DNA from: JALHMI01 sp964598535
GTDB lineage: Bacteria; Planctomycetota; Planctomycetia; Pirellulales; PALSA-1355
Reading direction: 5' to 3'
DNA length: 64,000 nt
Assembly (NCBI GenBank): GCA_964598535.1
Contig: CAZRCI010000001.1
Location: 124,001-188,000 of the forward strand
Under the pieces are notes generated by a model, which did not search any database, was not told the origin of the DNA, and saw only the letters and a program-made list of their open reading frames with translations. The position numbers and the translations under genes were made by a program. Below, one piece after another: positions 20,672 through 29,296 of the stretch (the first letter of the stretch is position 1; each line of letters begins with the position of its first letter).

Positions 20672-21556
20672 CTAACGCTTCCGGCGCATCCGCTGGATGG
20701 TGAAAGCCAAGTACCCCAGCACGATTCCGGCCACGAGACCGCCGCCGTGTGCCCAGTTCGCCACGCGCCCGATGAATCCGGTAAGGCACAGCGCGAACCA
20801 GCCGAACATCCACAGCGCCACGTCCGGATTCAACCACAGCCCACAGGTCGGGTCGAGCCGGCCGCGCATCCAGGCATAGCCGAACAGCCCGTAGACCACG
20901 CCCGACATGCCGAGAAAGTAGGGCCCTTGCATGGCAAACTGTAGCAGGTTCGAGGCGAGCGCCGAGATGAGCACGATCATCAAAAACCGGAGCGAGCCGA
21001 CGGTGCGTTCGATGAGCGTTCCCAGGCTATAAACCCAGAACATGTTGAACGTCAGGTGCAACGCGCCGGCGTGCATGAAGATCGGCGTGATGAGCCGCCA
21101 CACCTGTCCGGCCTGAACCTCCGGTAGCGGATTGCGTGGATCATCGACGTTGCTGATCGTGAGATATTCGTTGCCGATGCCAAATTCGCGAAGAATGTTG
21201 AGGAACACCACGATCGAAATCACGATCAGGGTGATCGTCACCGGCCGGCCGCGCAGGGGGCTTTCCCACTGGCGGCGCACCTCGTGATAGTTGCGCTCCG
21301 CCTGCTTCTGCTTTTGCTCGGCCTGGCGGCGAGCTTGCCTGGCCGTTTGCGCCGCGGCCGTATACCGCGGATCGGTGGGCTCGGCCTGAAAGCGAGCGAG
21401 TTCCTCGCGGCTCCGCTCGATTTGATTTTCGTCGCGAACCCAGATCGCCCAGCCGTCGCCCGCCGGATCGATCTTGTTCGAAATTCCTTGCGCGAGCAGA
21501 TAGTCGCCGAACCGCTGCGCGTCTTGTTTGTCCGAGATCGTTCCGGCTTGCCGCAT
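20672..21556 (-). CDS. Rhomboid-family intramembrane serine protease
   Basis: 294 residues. The cytoplasmic N-terminal domain (about 1-95) resembles the GlpG NRho domain (QDAQRFGDYLLAQGI..IDPAGDGWAIWV) and continues as a charged helix. Six membrane helices follow. Catalytic Ser218 lies in GMSGVVYGLFGY and His270 in NWAHGGGLVAG; the HAGALHLTFNMFW segment (H162, H167, N171) provides the oxyanion residues. It is complete and should be active against membrane proteins. It follows a 100-residue hypothetical gene on the same strand by about 60 nt. Confidence 0.94.
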   Translation of the reverse strand: MRQAGTISDKQDAQRFGDYLLAQGISNKIDPAGDGWAIWVRDENQIERSREELARFQAEPTDPRYTAAAQTARQARRQAEQKQKQAERNYHEVRRQWESPLRGRPVTITLIVISIVVFLNILREFGIGNEYLTISNVDDPRNPLPEVQAGQVWRLITPIFMHAGALHLTFNMFWVYSLGTLIERTVGSLRFLMIVLISALASNLLQFAMQGPYFLGMSGVVYGLFGYAWMRGRLDPTCGLWLNPDVALWMFGWFALCLTGFIGRVANWAHGGGLVAGIVLGYLAFTIQRMRRKR

Positions 21557-21618
21557 GATGAAATATTCGAAGGAACGGGATCAATCTTAAGCTTGGATGC
21601 CAGCGCGAACCGCGCGCA

Positions 21619-21921
21619 TCAGGAAGATTCCAGCCGCACGTGTTCAACCTGGTGCTCGACGAGCCACTCCAGCCATCGTTCCTGGTCCTCGCTGATTTCG
21701 ACCTCGGCCTTACTCTCGCTATCGAGCGGCGAAACCAACAGCAGCACGCCCTCATCGAGAAAACGACGAGCGTCGTCGGCCGCGATCCAGTATTCGCCCG
21801 CGGGCAGTTCCGGCACGCCCCGCTCGCCGGCCGGAGTCATAAAATAGGCGACGTCGTGCTTGAATCGCGCCGGCATCTCCAACGGAGCAAGTTCCGGTCG
21901 TCCGACGGCATAGACTCGCAT
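21619..21921 (-). CDS. Small acidic protein of unknown function
   Basis: About 100 residues from ATG 21921; the frame is open farther upstream (to 22047) but that part runs into the dispersed repeat. I do not recognise a family. Visible: an N-terminal beta-like MRVYAVGRPELAPLEMPARF, a central AGEYWIAADDARRFLDEGVLLLVSPLD, and an acidic C-terminal helix (EISEDQERWLEWLVEHQVEHV). No signal or membrane segment. It lies directly upstream of the rhomboid gene on the same strand, which suggests co-transcription but says nothing about function. Confidence 0.6.
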   Translation of the reverse strand: MRVYAVGRPELAPLEMPARFKHDVAYFMTPAGERGVPELPAGEYWIAADDARRFLDEGVLLLVSPLDSESKAEVEISEDQERWLEWLVEHQVEHVRLESS

Positions 21922-22017
21922 GGCGTTCGTGCTCGCATAAGATTCCTGATGCGCTTCCCAGCGTAACAGATGCGTCCGGCCGAGGGCAGGCGTTAACGGC
22001 CCGTTCAATATTCGACG

Positions 22018-22150
22018 GGCTGCATGAGCGCGTGGATGCGATCTCAAAATGACGGCGTAAGTCGTTATTTTGAGAGCCGTGCGGAGCTTGGCTCCGCACT
22101 TGGCGCTGGTGAAAAACAGGCCAAGCTGGCTTATTTCGACAGACCGCTAA
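22018..22150. repeat. Dispersed structured repeat, copy 1
   Basis: One of three related ~110-130 bp elements (others near 48160-48255 and 50621-50755, inverted relative to this one). It contains an AT-rich stem (arms 22042-22056 and 22061-22075), a perfect 9-bp stem GTGCGGAGC/GCTCCGCAC (22079-22087 and 22091-22099), and a degenerate third stem. Its right end overlaps the stop codon of the BaiN-type flavoprotein gene. Confidence 0.7.
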
Positions 22151-23415
22151 CGGACGCTGCTACCGGCCAGGTAGCCCGTGCTCCAGGCGGCTTGAAAATT
22201 GTAACCCCCGATGGGTCCATCCAGATCGAGCACCTCGCCGGCCAGATAGAGGCCCGGCACGAGCTTGCTTTGCATCGTCGAGGAATCCACATCGCCCAGG
22301 GCGACACCGCCGGCCGTGACCTCGGCCTTGCGAAAGCCCATGGTGCCGCTCACCGGAATCCCGCAAGCTTTCACGGCTTCGACCGCGCGGCCGCGAGCCT
22401 TCGTCCCCACCTCGGCCGCCCGGAGCCCTGGATCGAGCCCCACCTGTTCGAGCAGTGCCGCGGTCAGCCGGTGGGGCAGGACTTCCGGCAGTAGATTGCC
22501 GAGCTGCTTCTTTCCGGCCGTGGCGGCAGCCGCGCGAATCTGATCGTCGAGTTCATTCTGTTTGAGCGCGGGCAAGAAGTCGCACACCAGCAGTAACGCG
22601 CGAGGATGGACATGACCGCTAACCGCGCGGCTCACATCGAGCGCCGCGGGCCCCGAGAGGCCAAAGTGCGCAAACAGCAGCGACCCGCGCCGCTCGGCGA
22701 GCGTGCGCGGCTTGGTAGATTTCGCGCCAGGCTCCGGCGGTTCGACGACGCGCACTTGCACGTCCGGAATCGTGATGCCGCGCAGCCCGCGGACCCATTG
22801 TGCGTCGGTCGTGATGGGGACGAGCGCCGGCCGCGGCGGGACGATCGTGTGCCCCAGCGCTGCGGCGACCTGATAACCGTCGCCCGTCGTACCGCAACCG
22901 GGATACGATTGTCCGCCGGTCGTGAGCACCAGGTTCCGCGCATGCACCGTGCGCTGGCCCGTATGCAATTCGAAGCCGCCTGCGGTGCGCTGCAGGTCGA
23001 CGAGCGGCTCCTCGGCGGCCAACACCGCTCCCGACCGCTCGAGCCGGCGCAACAGCGCGTCAAGAACGTCGCTGGCCTTATCGCTCGCGGGAAAGATTTT
23101 GCCGGTCGGCTCGACTTTAGTCTTTACGCCCTCGGCTTCGAACATCGCGATCGATTCGCGCACGCCGAGCGCGGCCAGCGCCGAATGCAGAAAGCGGCCC
23201 GGCGGACCATAGGCCGCGACAATTCCGCGGTTGTCGGTGTTCTGCGTGATGTTACAGCGGGTGCCGCCCGACATCAGGATCTTCACACCCGGCCGGCGAT
23301 TTTTTTCCAGCAATAGCGTGCGCAAACCACGCTGGGCGGCCGTCGCCGCGGCCACGAGCCCCGCTGCGCCGGCTCCGACGACCACCACGTCCCAAGCTGG
23401 CTCCGCGTCCGTCAT
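22147..23415 (-). CDS. NAD(P)/FAD-dependent oxidoreductase, BaiN/HI0933 family
   Basis: About 422 residues. ATG 23415 overlaps the stop of the upstream dehydrogenase gene as ATGA, which fixes the start and implies translational coupling. The dinucleotide-binding motif VVVVGAGAAGLVAAATAAQRG is at about 11-31, followed by the family LLLEKNRRPGVKILMSGGTRCNIT. The middle has HTGQRTVHARNLVLTTGGQSYP and the C-terminus GYNFQAAWSTGYLAG, closing the FAD site. Members include the BaiN-like bile-acid dehydrogenase and uncharacterised flavoproteins. Soluble. The final codon lies inside the dispersed repeat. Confidence 0.92.
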   Translation of the reverse strand: MTDAEPAWDVVVVGAGAAGLVAAATAAQRGLRTLLLEKNRRPGVKILMSGGTRCNITQNTDNRGIVAAYGPPGRFLHSALAALGVRESIAMFEAEGVKTKVEPTGKIFPASDKASDVLDALLRRLERSGAVLAAEEPLVDLQRTAGGFELHTGQRTVHARNLVLTTGGQSYPGCGTTGDGYQVAAALGHTIVPPRPALVPITTDAQWVRGLRGITIPDVQVRVVEPPEPGAKSTKPRTLAERRGSLLFAHFGLSGPAALDVSRAVSGHVHPRALLLVCDFLPALKQNELDDQIRAAAATAGKKQLGNLLPEVLPHRLTAALLEQVGLDPGLRAAEVGTKARGRAVEAVKACGIPVSGTMGFRKAEVTAGGVALGDVDSSTMQSKLVPGLYLAGEVLDLDGPIGGYNFQAAWSTGYLAGSSVR

Positions 23416-24440
23416 CCGTTTTTCGCCGGCCTGCTGGCCGTCGCACGTTCCGCGACTAATGCGTTCGGACAAACCCGACCGGCCGCAACGTCGTCGACAT
23501 TCGCGCGCGTGGTGGACGCGATCTTCGCCATCGCATCTCGGGTGAAGAAAGCCTGATGCCCCGTCACCAGCACGTTCGGAAATGTCAGTAGCCGGGCGAG
23601 CATGTCATCCTGCGACACGCGATTCGACAAGTCCTGAAAGAACAGATTTTCTTCTTCCTCATAGACGTCGATTCCCAGCGATCCGATCCGCCCGCTCTTG
23701 AGTCCCTGGATCACGGCCCGCGTGTCGATCACCGCGCCGCGGCTGGTATTGATCAACATGGCGCCAGGCTTCATCGCCGAGATCGCCCGCTCCCCAATCA
23801 AGTGGTACGTCTCCGGAACCAGCGGGCAGTGCAGCGTCACGATGTCGCTCGTGGCGAAAAGCTCCTCGTGCGAGCAATAACGGGCGCCCAGCGCGAGCAA
23901 TTCCGGGTTTTCGCGAATGTCGGCGGCCAGGAGCTTGCAGCCGAAGCCGTGCAGGATGCGGGCCACGACGGCGCCGATCTGGCCGGTGCCGATGATGCCC
24001 ACCGTGCGGCCGTGGAAGTCGAAGCCCAGCAGGCCGTCGAGCGCGAAGTTCCATTCGCGGACGCGATTCGCCGCGCGATGGATCTGACGATTGAGCGCGA
24101 GCATGAGTCCCACGGTGAATTCGGCCACGGCATATGGCGAATAGGCCGGCACGCGAACCACGATCACTCCAAACTCGCCGGCGGCCGCAAGGTCCACGTT
24201 GTTGAAGCCCGCGCAACGCAGGGCCACGAGCCGCACGCCGGCGAGCGACAACGCCTCGAGCACGGTCCGATCGAGATGGTCCTGAACGAACACGCAAACC
24301 GCCTCAAAGCCGGACGTCAGCGGCACGGTTTCGGCCGTCAGCCGAGACGAAAAGAAAACCAGTTCGTGTCCCGAATCGGCAAACGCCGGCTCTAGAAATT
24401 CCTGGTCGTAACTGCGGGTGCTAAAAACGGCGATGCGCAT
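23412..24440 (-). CDS. D-2-hydroxyacid dehydrogenase, D-lactate dehydrogenase (LdhA) type
   Basis: 342 residues. NAD-binding motif TVGIIGTGQIGAVVARILHGFG at about 145; substrate-side LRCAGFNNVDL (Arg and the LdhA-type CxGFNNVD); catalytic Arg near LINTSRGAVID, Glu in GIDVYEEEENLFFQD, and His in VTGHQAFFT. EEEENLFF and GHQAFFT are specific to fermentative D-lactate dehydrogenases rather than phosphoglycerate dehydrogenases. Likely reduces pyruvate to D-lactate. The stop overlaps the start of the downstream FAD gene, so both are translated from one message. Confidence 0.92.
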   Translation of the reverse strand: MRIAVFSTRSYDQEFLEPAFADSGHELVFFSSRLTAETVPLTSGFEAVCVFVQDHLDRTVLEALSLAGVRLVALRCAGFNNVDLAAAGEFGVIVVRVPAYSPYAVAEFTVGLMLALNRQIHRAANRVREWNFALDGLLGFDFHGRTVGIIGTGQIGAVVARILHGFGCKLLAADIRENPELLALGARYCSHEELFATSDIVTLHCPLVPETYHLIGERAISAMKPGAMLINTSRGAVIDTRAVIQGLKSGRIGSLGIDVYEEEENLFFQDLSNRVSQDDMLARLLTFPNVLVTGHQAFFTRDAMAKIASTTRANVDDVAAGRVCPNALVAERATASRPAKNG

Positions 24441-24586
24441 GCGGGTTGAGCCTCCCTATTTTTCTCAGCGGCAAGATTGTCGAACGGCCGCGCCTTGGGG
24501 GCTACCGCCCGCGGCCGTAGCCTACCGCATGCAACCACCCGGGTTCAATCGAGAGAGAGAACGCGGGCGGAAACGATGCCCGCGGC

Positions 24587-25363
24587 TTATAGCAGCGACC
24601 AGTCGCCGCTGGTCAGGGCCCACGCGCCCAGCAAGCCGTTGGTCACGGCGTGAGCCGTGACACAGTCCCAGATGTTCTTGGTTTTGAACATCAACCAGGT
24701 GACGAGCGTAAACCAGACGGCGGCGGCAAACAGCTCGGCTGGATGCATCAGCACGGGCAGCAGGGTGCCGGCCACGGCGGCCGTGGGTGTCAGCGTGCCG
24801 AACGGCACCTTGGGCCAGTCGGCGTCGATGACAAAACGCATCACGAACCCGCGAATGAAGAACTCTTCGATCAGGGGGACGACGAGCGCCAGGCCGAACA
24901 TCCGCAGGGCCAGAAATCCATAGGCCAGGGCCGGCCGATCGGCCATTTCCACCAGGGGGTTAAAGCCCGGGCGGCGACCCAGGTCGGCGATCTGATCGTA
25001 TCCGAGCGGGCCCAGCAGGCGGGCTTCCAGTTCCAGCTTGCAGAGCCCAATCCATACGACCACCCCGACCGCACCGACGACGAACGCCAGCGGCGAGACC
25101 CGGAACGGAAATTGCTTGTACCCTCGGGATACGGCGGCGATGGCCACGAGCGTGGCGACGATCTTGGCGGTGTAGATGACCGGGTAGGCCGAGTAATCGA
25201 TGGTCAGCCCGAGCATGCTAAAGGGTTTCTCGGGCGAGGGTTCGAGCGATCCCACTAACATGTAGGTGATAAACGGGATCACAAACGGCGCCCAGGGCCA
25301 ATTGGCCCCAGGGCCGGTGGGTTCGAGCGTGTTGTCCGCGAAGGTGCTATCGGATTCCGCCAT
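24587..25363 (-). CDS. CPBP intramembrane protease, exosortase-associated (PEP-CTERM CAAX) type
   Basis: 258 residues, about six to seven membrane helices. The Rce1-like active site is complete: EE166-167 then R171 (PLIEEFFIRGFVMRF), H207 (VLMHPAE), and H238/N242 (TAHAVTNG). The N-terminal WAPFVIPFITYMLVGSLEP and the TIDYSAYPVIYTAKI segment resemble the 'CAAX prenyl protease-related' family (TIGR03008) often found with exosortase sorting. A PEP-CTERM protein is encoded 3 kb away (28372), supporting the link, but no exosortase gene is in the window. The leader contains a terminator-like hairpin (25464-25483). Confidence 0.82.
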   Translation of the reverse strand: MAESDSTFADNTLEPTGPGANWPWAPFVIPFITYMLVGSLEPSPEKPFSMLGLTIDYSAYPVIYTAKIVATLVAIAAVSRGYKQFPFRVSPLAFVVGAVGVVVWIGLCKLELEARLLGPLGYDQIADLGRRPGFNPLVEMADRPALAYGFLALRMFGLALVVPLIEEFFIRGFVMRFVIDADWPKVPFGTLTPTAAVAGTLLPVLMHPAELFAAAVWFTLVTWLMFKTKNIWDCVTAHAVTNGLLGAWALTSGDWSLL

Positions 25364-25732
25364 GCGGAGTTAACCCCTTTATTTCAGCCGGTATGAAACG
25401 AGGAAAGAAACGCGGGTCCGAGGGGGCCGCCAAACCCCGGGCTCAACGGCTCTATTTCAGCCGAAAAAACGGGGCTAGCCCCGAGAGTTTACCCAATTTG
25501 GTCTTTGCCACCAGCCATTCCCTACGTAAGATGTTTAGTCTAGCTACCCAGCACAGCCAACTCCCCTGGCGAGCGCCTAGGCGGAATATTTCGGTACTGC
25601 CCGGGCGGACGTACCCCCATTGAAATTGATCGCAGCCGACGCGTGGCGCATTGCGCGACGGCCGCGTGCCGGACGTTCTATTAACTATTTACATCGCGTT
25701 CCCCATCTGACAGTGAGAGGTCGAGGTTCACA
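25364..25732. other. Divergent intergenic region between CPBP gene and fusA
   Basis: 369 bases. It holds the leader/promoter region of both genes. Visible elements are a terminator-like hairpin for the minus strand (25464-25483) and an AT-rich stretch TTCTATTAACTATTTACAT (25675-25693) that may hold the fusA promoter; AGAGGT upstream of ATG 25733 is the likely ribosome-binding site. No ORF or RNA gene recognised. Confidence 0.55.
25464..25483 (-). terminator. Terminator-like hairpin in the leader of the CPBP gene
   Basis: On the minus strand CGGGG-CTAG-CCCCG (25483-25470) is followed by six T (25469-25464). It lies about 100 nt upstream of the CPBP start codon in the same direction, so it could act as an attenuator. 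The stem is short (5 bp, all GC). Confidence 0.35.
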
Positions 25733-27823
25733 ATGGACCTGGCAAAACTTCGTAACATCGGTATTTCAGCCCACATCGACTCCGGCAAGACGACGCTCAG
25801 CGAGCGGATCTTGTTCTACGCCGGCCGCATTCACCGCATCAACGAAGTGAAGGGCGGTGGCGACGGCGCCACGATGGACTTCATGGACCTGGAGCGTGAG
25901 CGCGGCATTACGATCACCAGCGCCGCCACCAGTGTCGAGTGGAAGGGACATCCGATCAACCTCATCGATACGCCGGGCCACGTCGACTTCACGGTCGAGG
26001 TGGAGCGCAGCCTCCGCGTGCTGGACGGCGCCATCCTCGTCCTTTGCGGCGTGGGCGGCGTGCAGTCGCAATCGCTCACGGTCGACCGCCAGATGAAACG
26101 CTATCACGTTCCGCGTCTCGCGTTCATCAACAAGATGGACCGCATCGGCGCGAACGCCGAGAAGGTCGTCGCCCAGGTGCGCGAAAAGATGGGGGCCGAC
26201 GCCGTGCTGATGCAGTGGCCGATCGGCAAGGAAGACAACTTCCAGGGCGTGATCGATCTAATCACGATGAAGGCCAACTATTTCGACGGTTCCAACGGCG
26301 AAAAGGTCCGCGAGGAAGAGATTCCCGCCGAGCTGAAAGAAGCCGCCACCACGGCCCGCCAGGCCATGCTCGAAAGCTTGTCGATGTATAGCGACGAGCT
26401 GATGGAGCTCCTGCTGTCCGAGGAGACGATCAGCGAAGAGCTGATCCACGACATCATTCGCGAGGCCGTCCAGGAGCAGGATTTGACGCCGGTGTTCATG
26501 GGCACCGCCTATCGCAACAAGGGCGTGCAACTGCTGCTCGACGCGATCGTGCGTTACCTGCCCTCGCCGCTGAACGCGCCGGTCAAAGCCAAGCAGTATG
26601 CCGATCCGACGCAGGATATGCCGTTGGAGCCGGATCCGACGAAGCCGCTGGTGGCCATGGCGTTCAAGCTCGTCGAAGATCCGTTCGGCCAGCTTACGTT
26701 CATGCGGATTTATCAGGGCACGGTCAACAAGGGCGAAATGCACTACAACCAGCGCACCGGCCAGAAGCAGCGGTTCAGCCGCCTGCTGAAGATGCACGCC
26801 GACAAGCGCGAGGAAATCGACTGTGCCACGGCCGGCGACATCGTGGCCGTGATGGGCATCGACTGCGCCAGCGGCGACACGTTCGCCGCGGAACCCAAGT
26901 TCTGCGTGCTGGAGAGCATGTACATCGCCGAGCCGGTCATCAAGATGGCCATCAACCCCACCTCGCGCGAAGGCTCCGACAAAATGAGCAAGGCGCTCCA
27001 GCGGTTCCGTCGCGAGGATCCCACCTTCCGCGTCGCCACGGATGAAGAAACCGGCGAAACGGTTATCGCCGGGATGGGCGAGCTGCATCTCGACATCTAT
27101 GTCGAACGCATTCGCCGCGAGTATGGCGTGGACGTGGAAGTGGGCGCGCCCAAGGTCAGCTACCGCGAGGCGCCGACCAAGGAAGCCGACTACGACTACA
27201 AACACAAGAAACAAACCGGTGGCTCCGGTCAGTTCGCCCATATCAAGGGCCGCCTCGAACCGCTTCCCGAGGATGCGGAAGAGAACTTCATCTTCGAGGA
27301 AAAGGTCGTCCAGGGCCGTATTCCCAAGGAATACATCCCCAGCGTCGAGAAGGGGTTCCGCGATTCGCTCAACAAAGGCCCCGTGGCCGAGTTCCCGATC
27401 GTCGGCATCAAAGCCGTTCTCGAAGACGGCTCCTACCACGAAGTCGATAGCTCGGACATGGCCTTCCAGGTTTGTGCCCGCGGCTGTTTCCGCGAAACGT
27501 TCTTGAAAACCAAGCCAGTGCTGCTCGAGCCGATCATGAAGGTCGCGATCGAAGTGCCCACCCAGTTCCAGGGAACCGTGGCCGGCGAGCTCAACAGCCG
27601 TCGCGGTCTGATCGTCTCGACCGAAATGAACGGCGACTTGGCGCTGATCGAAGCCGAGGTGCCGCTCGCCGAAACGTTCGGCTATTCGACCGACCTGCGG
27701 AGCATGACGCAGGGGCAGGGCACCTTCAGCATGGAATTCGCCAAGTACCGCCGCGTGCCCGGCAACATCCAGGAAGAGATCGTGGCCGAAAAGAAGAAAG
27801 CCCAGCTCGTGGGCGCGAAGTAA
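25733..27823 (+). CDS. fusA: Elongation factor G, spd/mitochondrial EFG1 type
   Basis: 696 residues, full length: GTPase domain with G1 AHIDSGKTTLSERIL (about 13-27), switch I ERERGITITSAATS, G3 DTPGHVDF, G4 NKMD; then domains II-V ending in the usual KYRRVPGNIQEEIV tail. It drives ribosomal translocation. Several choices are not those of ordinary bacterial fusA: AHIDSGKTT rather than AHIDAGKTT, GGVQSQSLTVDRQMKRYHVPRLAFINKMDR rather than GVEPQSETVWRQADKY. These are the features of the spdEFG1/mtEFG1 subfamily known from spirochaetes, planctomycetes, some deltaproteobacteria and mitochondria. It is not in a str operon: no rpsL, rpsG or tuf adjoins it. Confidence 0.95.
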   Translation: MDLAKLRNIGISAHIDSGKTTLSERILFYAGRIHRINEVKGGGDGATMDFMDLERERGITITSAATSVEWKGHPINLIDTPGHVDFTVEVERSLRVLDGAILVLCGVGGVQSQSLTVDRQMKRYHVPRLAFINKMDRIGANAEKVVAQVREKMGADAVLMQWPIGKEDNFQGVIDLITMKANYFDGSNGEKVREEEIPAELKEAATTARQAMLESLSMYSDELMELLLSEETISEELIHDIIREAVQEQDLTPVFMGTAYRNKGVQLLLDAIVRYLPSPLNAPVKAKQYADPTQDMPLEPDPTKPLVAMAFKLVEDPFGQLTFMRIYQGTVNKGEMHYNQRTGQKQRFSRLLKMHADKREEIDCATAGDIVAVMGIDCASGDTFAAEPKFCVLESMYIAEPVIKMAINPTSREGSDKMSKALQRFRREDPTFRVATDEETGETVIAGMGELHLDIYVERIRREYGVDVEVGAPKVSYREAPTKEADYDYKHKKQTGGSGQFAHIKGRLEPLPEDAEENFIFEEKVVQGRIPKEYIPSVEKGFRDSLNKGPVAEFPIVGIKAVLEDGSYHEVDSSDMAFQVCARGCFRETFLKTKPVLLEPIMKVAIEVPTQFQGTVAGELNSRRGLIVSTEMNGDLALIEAEVPLAETFGYSTDLRSMTQGQGTFSMEFAKYRRVPGNIQEEIVAEKKKAQLVGAK

Positions 27824-27853
27824 TCCACTCGGCCAAACATTTCGTAAATCTCG

Positions 27854-27895
27854 AAAAGCTCCGGCCCACATCAAGCGGGCCGGAGCTTTTCTTTT
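27854..27895 (+). terminator. Rho-independent terminator of fusA
   Basis: Perfect 14-bp stem AAAAGCTCCGGCCC (27854-27867) / GGGCCGGAGCTTTT (27877-27890), 9-nt loop, then CTTTT. It starts 31 nt after the fusA stop. Confidence 0.9.
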
Positions 27896-27964
27896 GCGCC
27901 CGTGGCTCGACGGCTCGCGGCCCGGTAAGATGCCCGCTCACGACCATCTCCAAGGACTCCTGCC

Positions 27965-28222
27965 ATGAACGATACGCCCACTGCCGACGACGCTCCCTCG
28001 CCCGAGGTCTGCAAGGCGGCCTACAAGGCCTTCAAGAAACGCCTGAAACTCACGCAGCTCGATGACGCTTCGCGGATCGGTCGCGGCCCCACCAGCTCTG
28101 GTGGCGGCTCGTCGATCGCCGGCATCACGCCGCCCGATCAGTATCCCCGCGCCGTGTGGGAAGAGCTCGTCAAGCAGGGCAAACTCAGGCGGGCCGGGCA
28201 AGGGATGTATTCCCTGGCCTGA
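27965..28222 (+). CDS. Small conserved-looking protein of unknown function
   Basis: 85 residues. I do not recognise a named family. A helical N-terminal part (PSPEVCKAAYKAFKKRLKLTQLDDASRIG), a Gly/Ser-rich hinge (GRGPTSSGGGSSIAGI), then a compact PPDQYPRAVWEELVKQGKLRRAGQGMYSLA that looks like a winged-helix-type end. ATG 27965 follows CAAGGACTCCTGCC, giving an AAGGA ribosome-binding site, and codon use matches neighbours. Independent of fusA, because a strong terminator separates them. Confidence 0.65.
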   Translation: MNDTPTADDAPSPEVCKAAYKAFKKRLKLTQLDDASRIGRGPTSSGGGSSIAGITPPDQYPRAVWEELVKQGKLRRAGQGMYSLA

Positions 28223-28371
28223 GGCTTTTGCACGTCTCCCAGCGACATCTCTCGGAAAAACTTGCACTTCGGGGGAATTCGGATTACCATCGGATTTACG
28301 CGTTTGTGCAATGTCGTTGGCGTGAGCCAAATTCATACCATCCCTGAAGATCGGGACCGAGGAGCACGCTA

Positions 28372-29286
28372 ATGACGTTGAGAAAAACTGCCGCTTTTGC
28401 GGTATTTGCATCTCTCTTTTGCGCTGGCTTCGCTTCTGCCGGCGTCATTCGGCACGATGTTGCCGACGCCAGCTATCTCGCGCTCGGCAACGACCCCGAT
28501 TACGATTCCGTGGGCCGCGTCACCTACAGCGTCGGATCCGGTTCTGGCAGCGGCGTCTTGATCGGACAAGATTGGTACCTGACGGCCGGCCACGTCGTCT
28601 ACTCGAACTACCTCAACAATACCCCCGGCAATGTCCAGTTCACCGTCGGTGGCAATACGTACGTCGCGGATCAAATCGTCCTGCACCCGGGCTATGTCAA
28701 TAACCTATCGGAGAATGGCAACGACCTGGCGCTGGTCCGGCTCAGTTCGGTGGTCTCCAACGTCACTCCGGCCAGCCTCTACACGAGCGGTGGCGAGATA
28801 GGTCAAACCGCCACGATCGTGGGTTTTGGCAGAACGGGCACCGGCCTGACCGGCGCAACCGTCGGAACCAACGTCAAGCGTGCGGGTACCAACGTCCTGG
28901 ATACCACCGGCGATACCTTCGCTTCAGGGTGGTCTTCGAACGTCGCGCTGAGCGACTTCGACTACCCAGGCCAACCGTACAGCACTTGGGGATCTTCCAC
29001 CCCCACGGCGCTCGAGTATCTGGTGGCCGAAGGCGATAGCGGCGGCGGCGTATTTGTCGACTTCGGCAGCGGTCCCGTGCTGGCCGCCATCTCGTCGTTC
29101 TTGCTCTCGAACAACGACGGAGTGTTCCCCGGCTATGGCGACGGCATGGGCGCCACGCGGCTCTCTGGGCACGCGGCCTGGATCGCCGAGACGCTCGCCG
29201 TGCCCGAGCCATCGACGCTCGTTTTGGCCATCGTCGGTCTACTGGCGATCGGCGCGGTGCATCGCGGCCGAAAGCACCGCGGTTAG
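28372..29286 (+). CDS. Secreted trypsin-like serine protease with PEP-CTERM sorting signal
   Basis: 304 residues. A Sec signal peptide (FAVFASLFCAGFASA) is followed by a chymotrypsin-fold domain with His in YLTAGHVVYS (about residue 74), Asp in GNDLALVRL (about 123) and Ser in AEGDSGGGVF (about 224). The C-terminus carries the tripartite PEP-CTERM signal: VPEPST (about 278), a hydrophobic segment (LVLAIVGLLAIGAV) and a basic tail (HRGRKHRG). PEP-CTERM proteins are recognised by exosortases and delivered to the envelope or matrix. No exosortase is in the window, but an exosortase-associated-type CPBP protease lies 3 kb away. The intact triad suggests an active protease. Confidence 0.93.
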   Translation: MTLRKTAAFAVFASLFCAGFASAGVIRHDVADASYLALGNDPDYDSVGRVTYSVGSGSGSGVLIGQDWYLTAGHVVYSNYLNNTPGNVQFTVGGNTYVADQIVLHPGYVNNLSENGNDLALVRLSSVVSNVTPASLYTSGGEIGQTATIVGFGRTGTGLTGATVGTNVKRAGTNVLDTTGDTFASGWSSNVALSDFDYPGQPYSTWGSSTPTALEYLVAEGDSGGGVFVDFGSGPVLAAISSFLLSNNDGVFPGYGDGMGATRLSGHAAWIAETLAVPEPSTLVLAIVGLLAIGAVHRGRKHRG

Positions 29287-29296
29287 TTCCCGATCT

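Noticed and set aside
26258..27874. Antisense frame of about 538 codons across fusA
   Set aside because: Shadow of the EF-G gene; rich in His/Leu/Gly with no domain and no ribosome-binding site.
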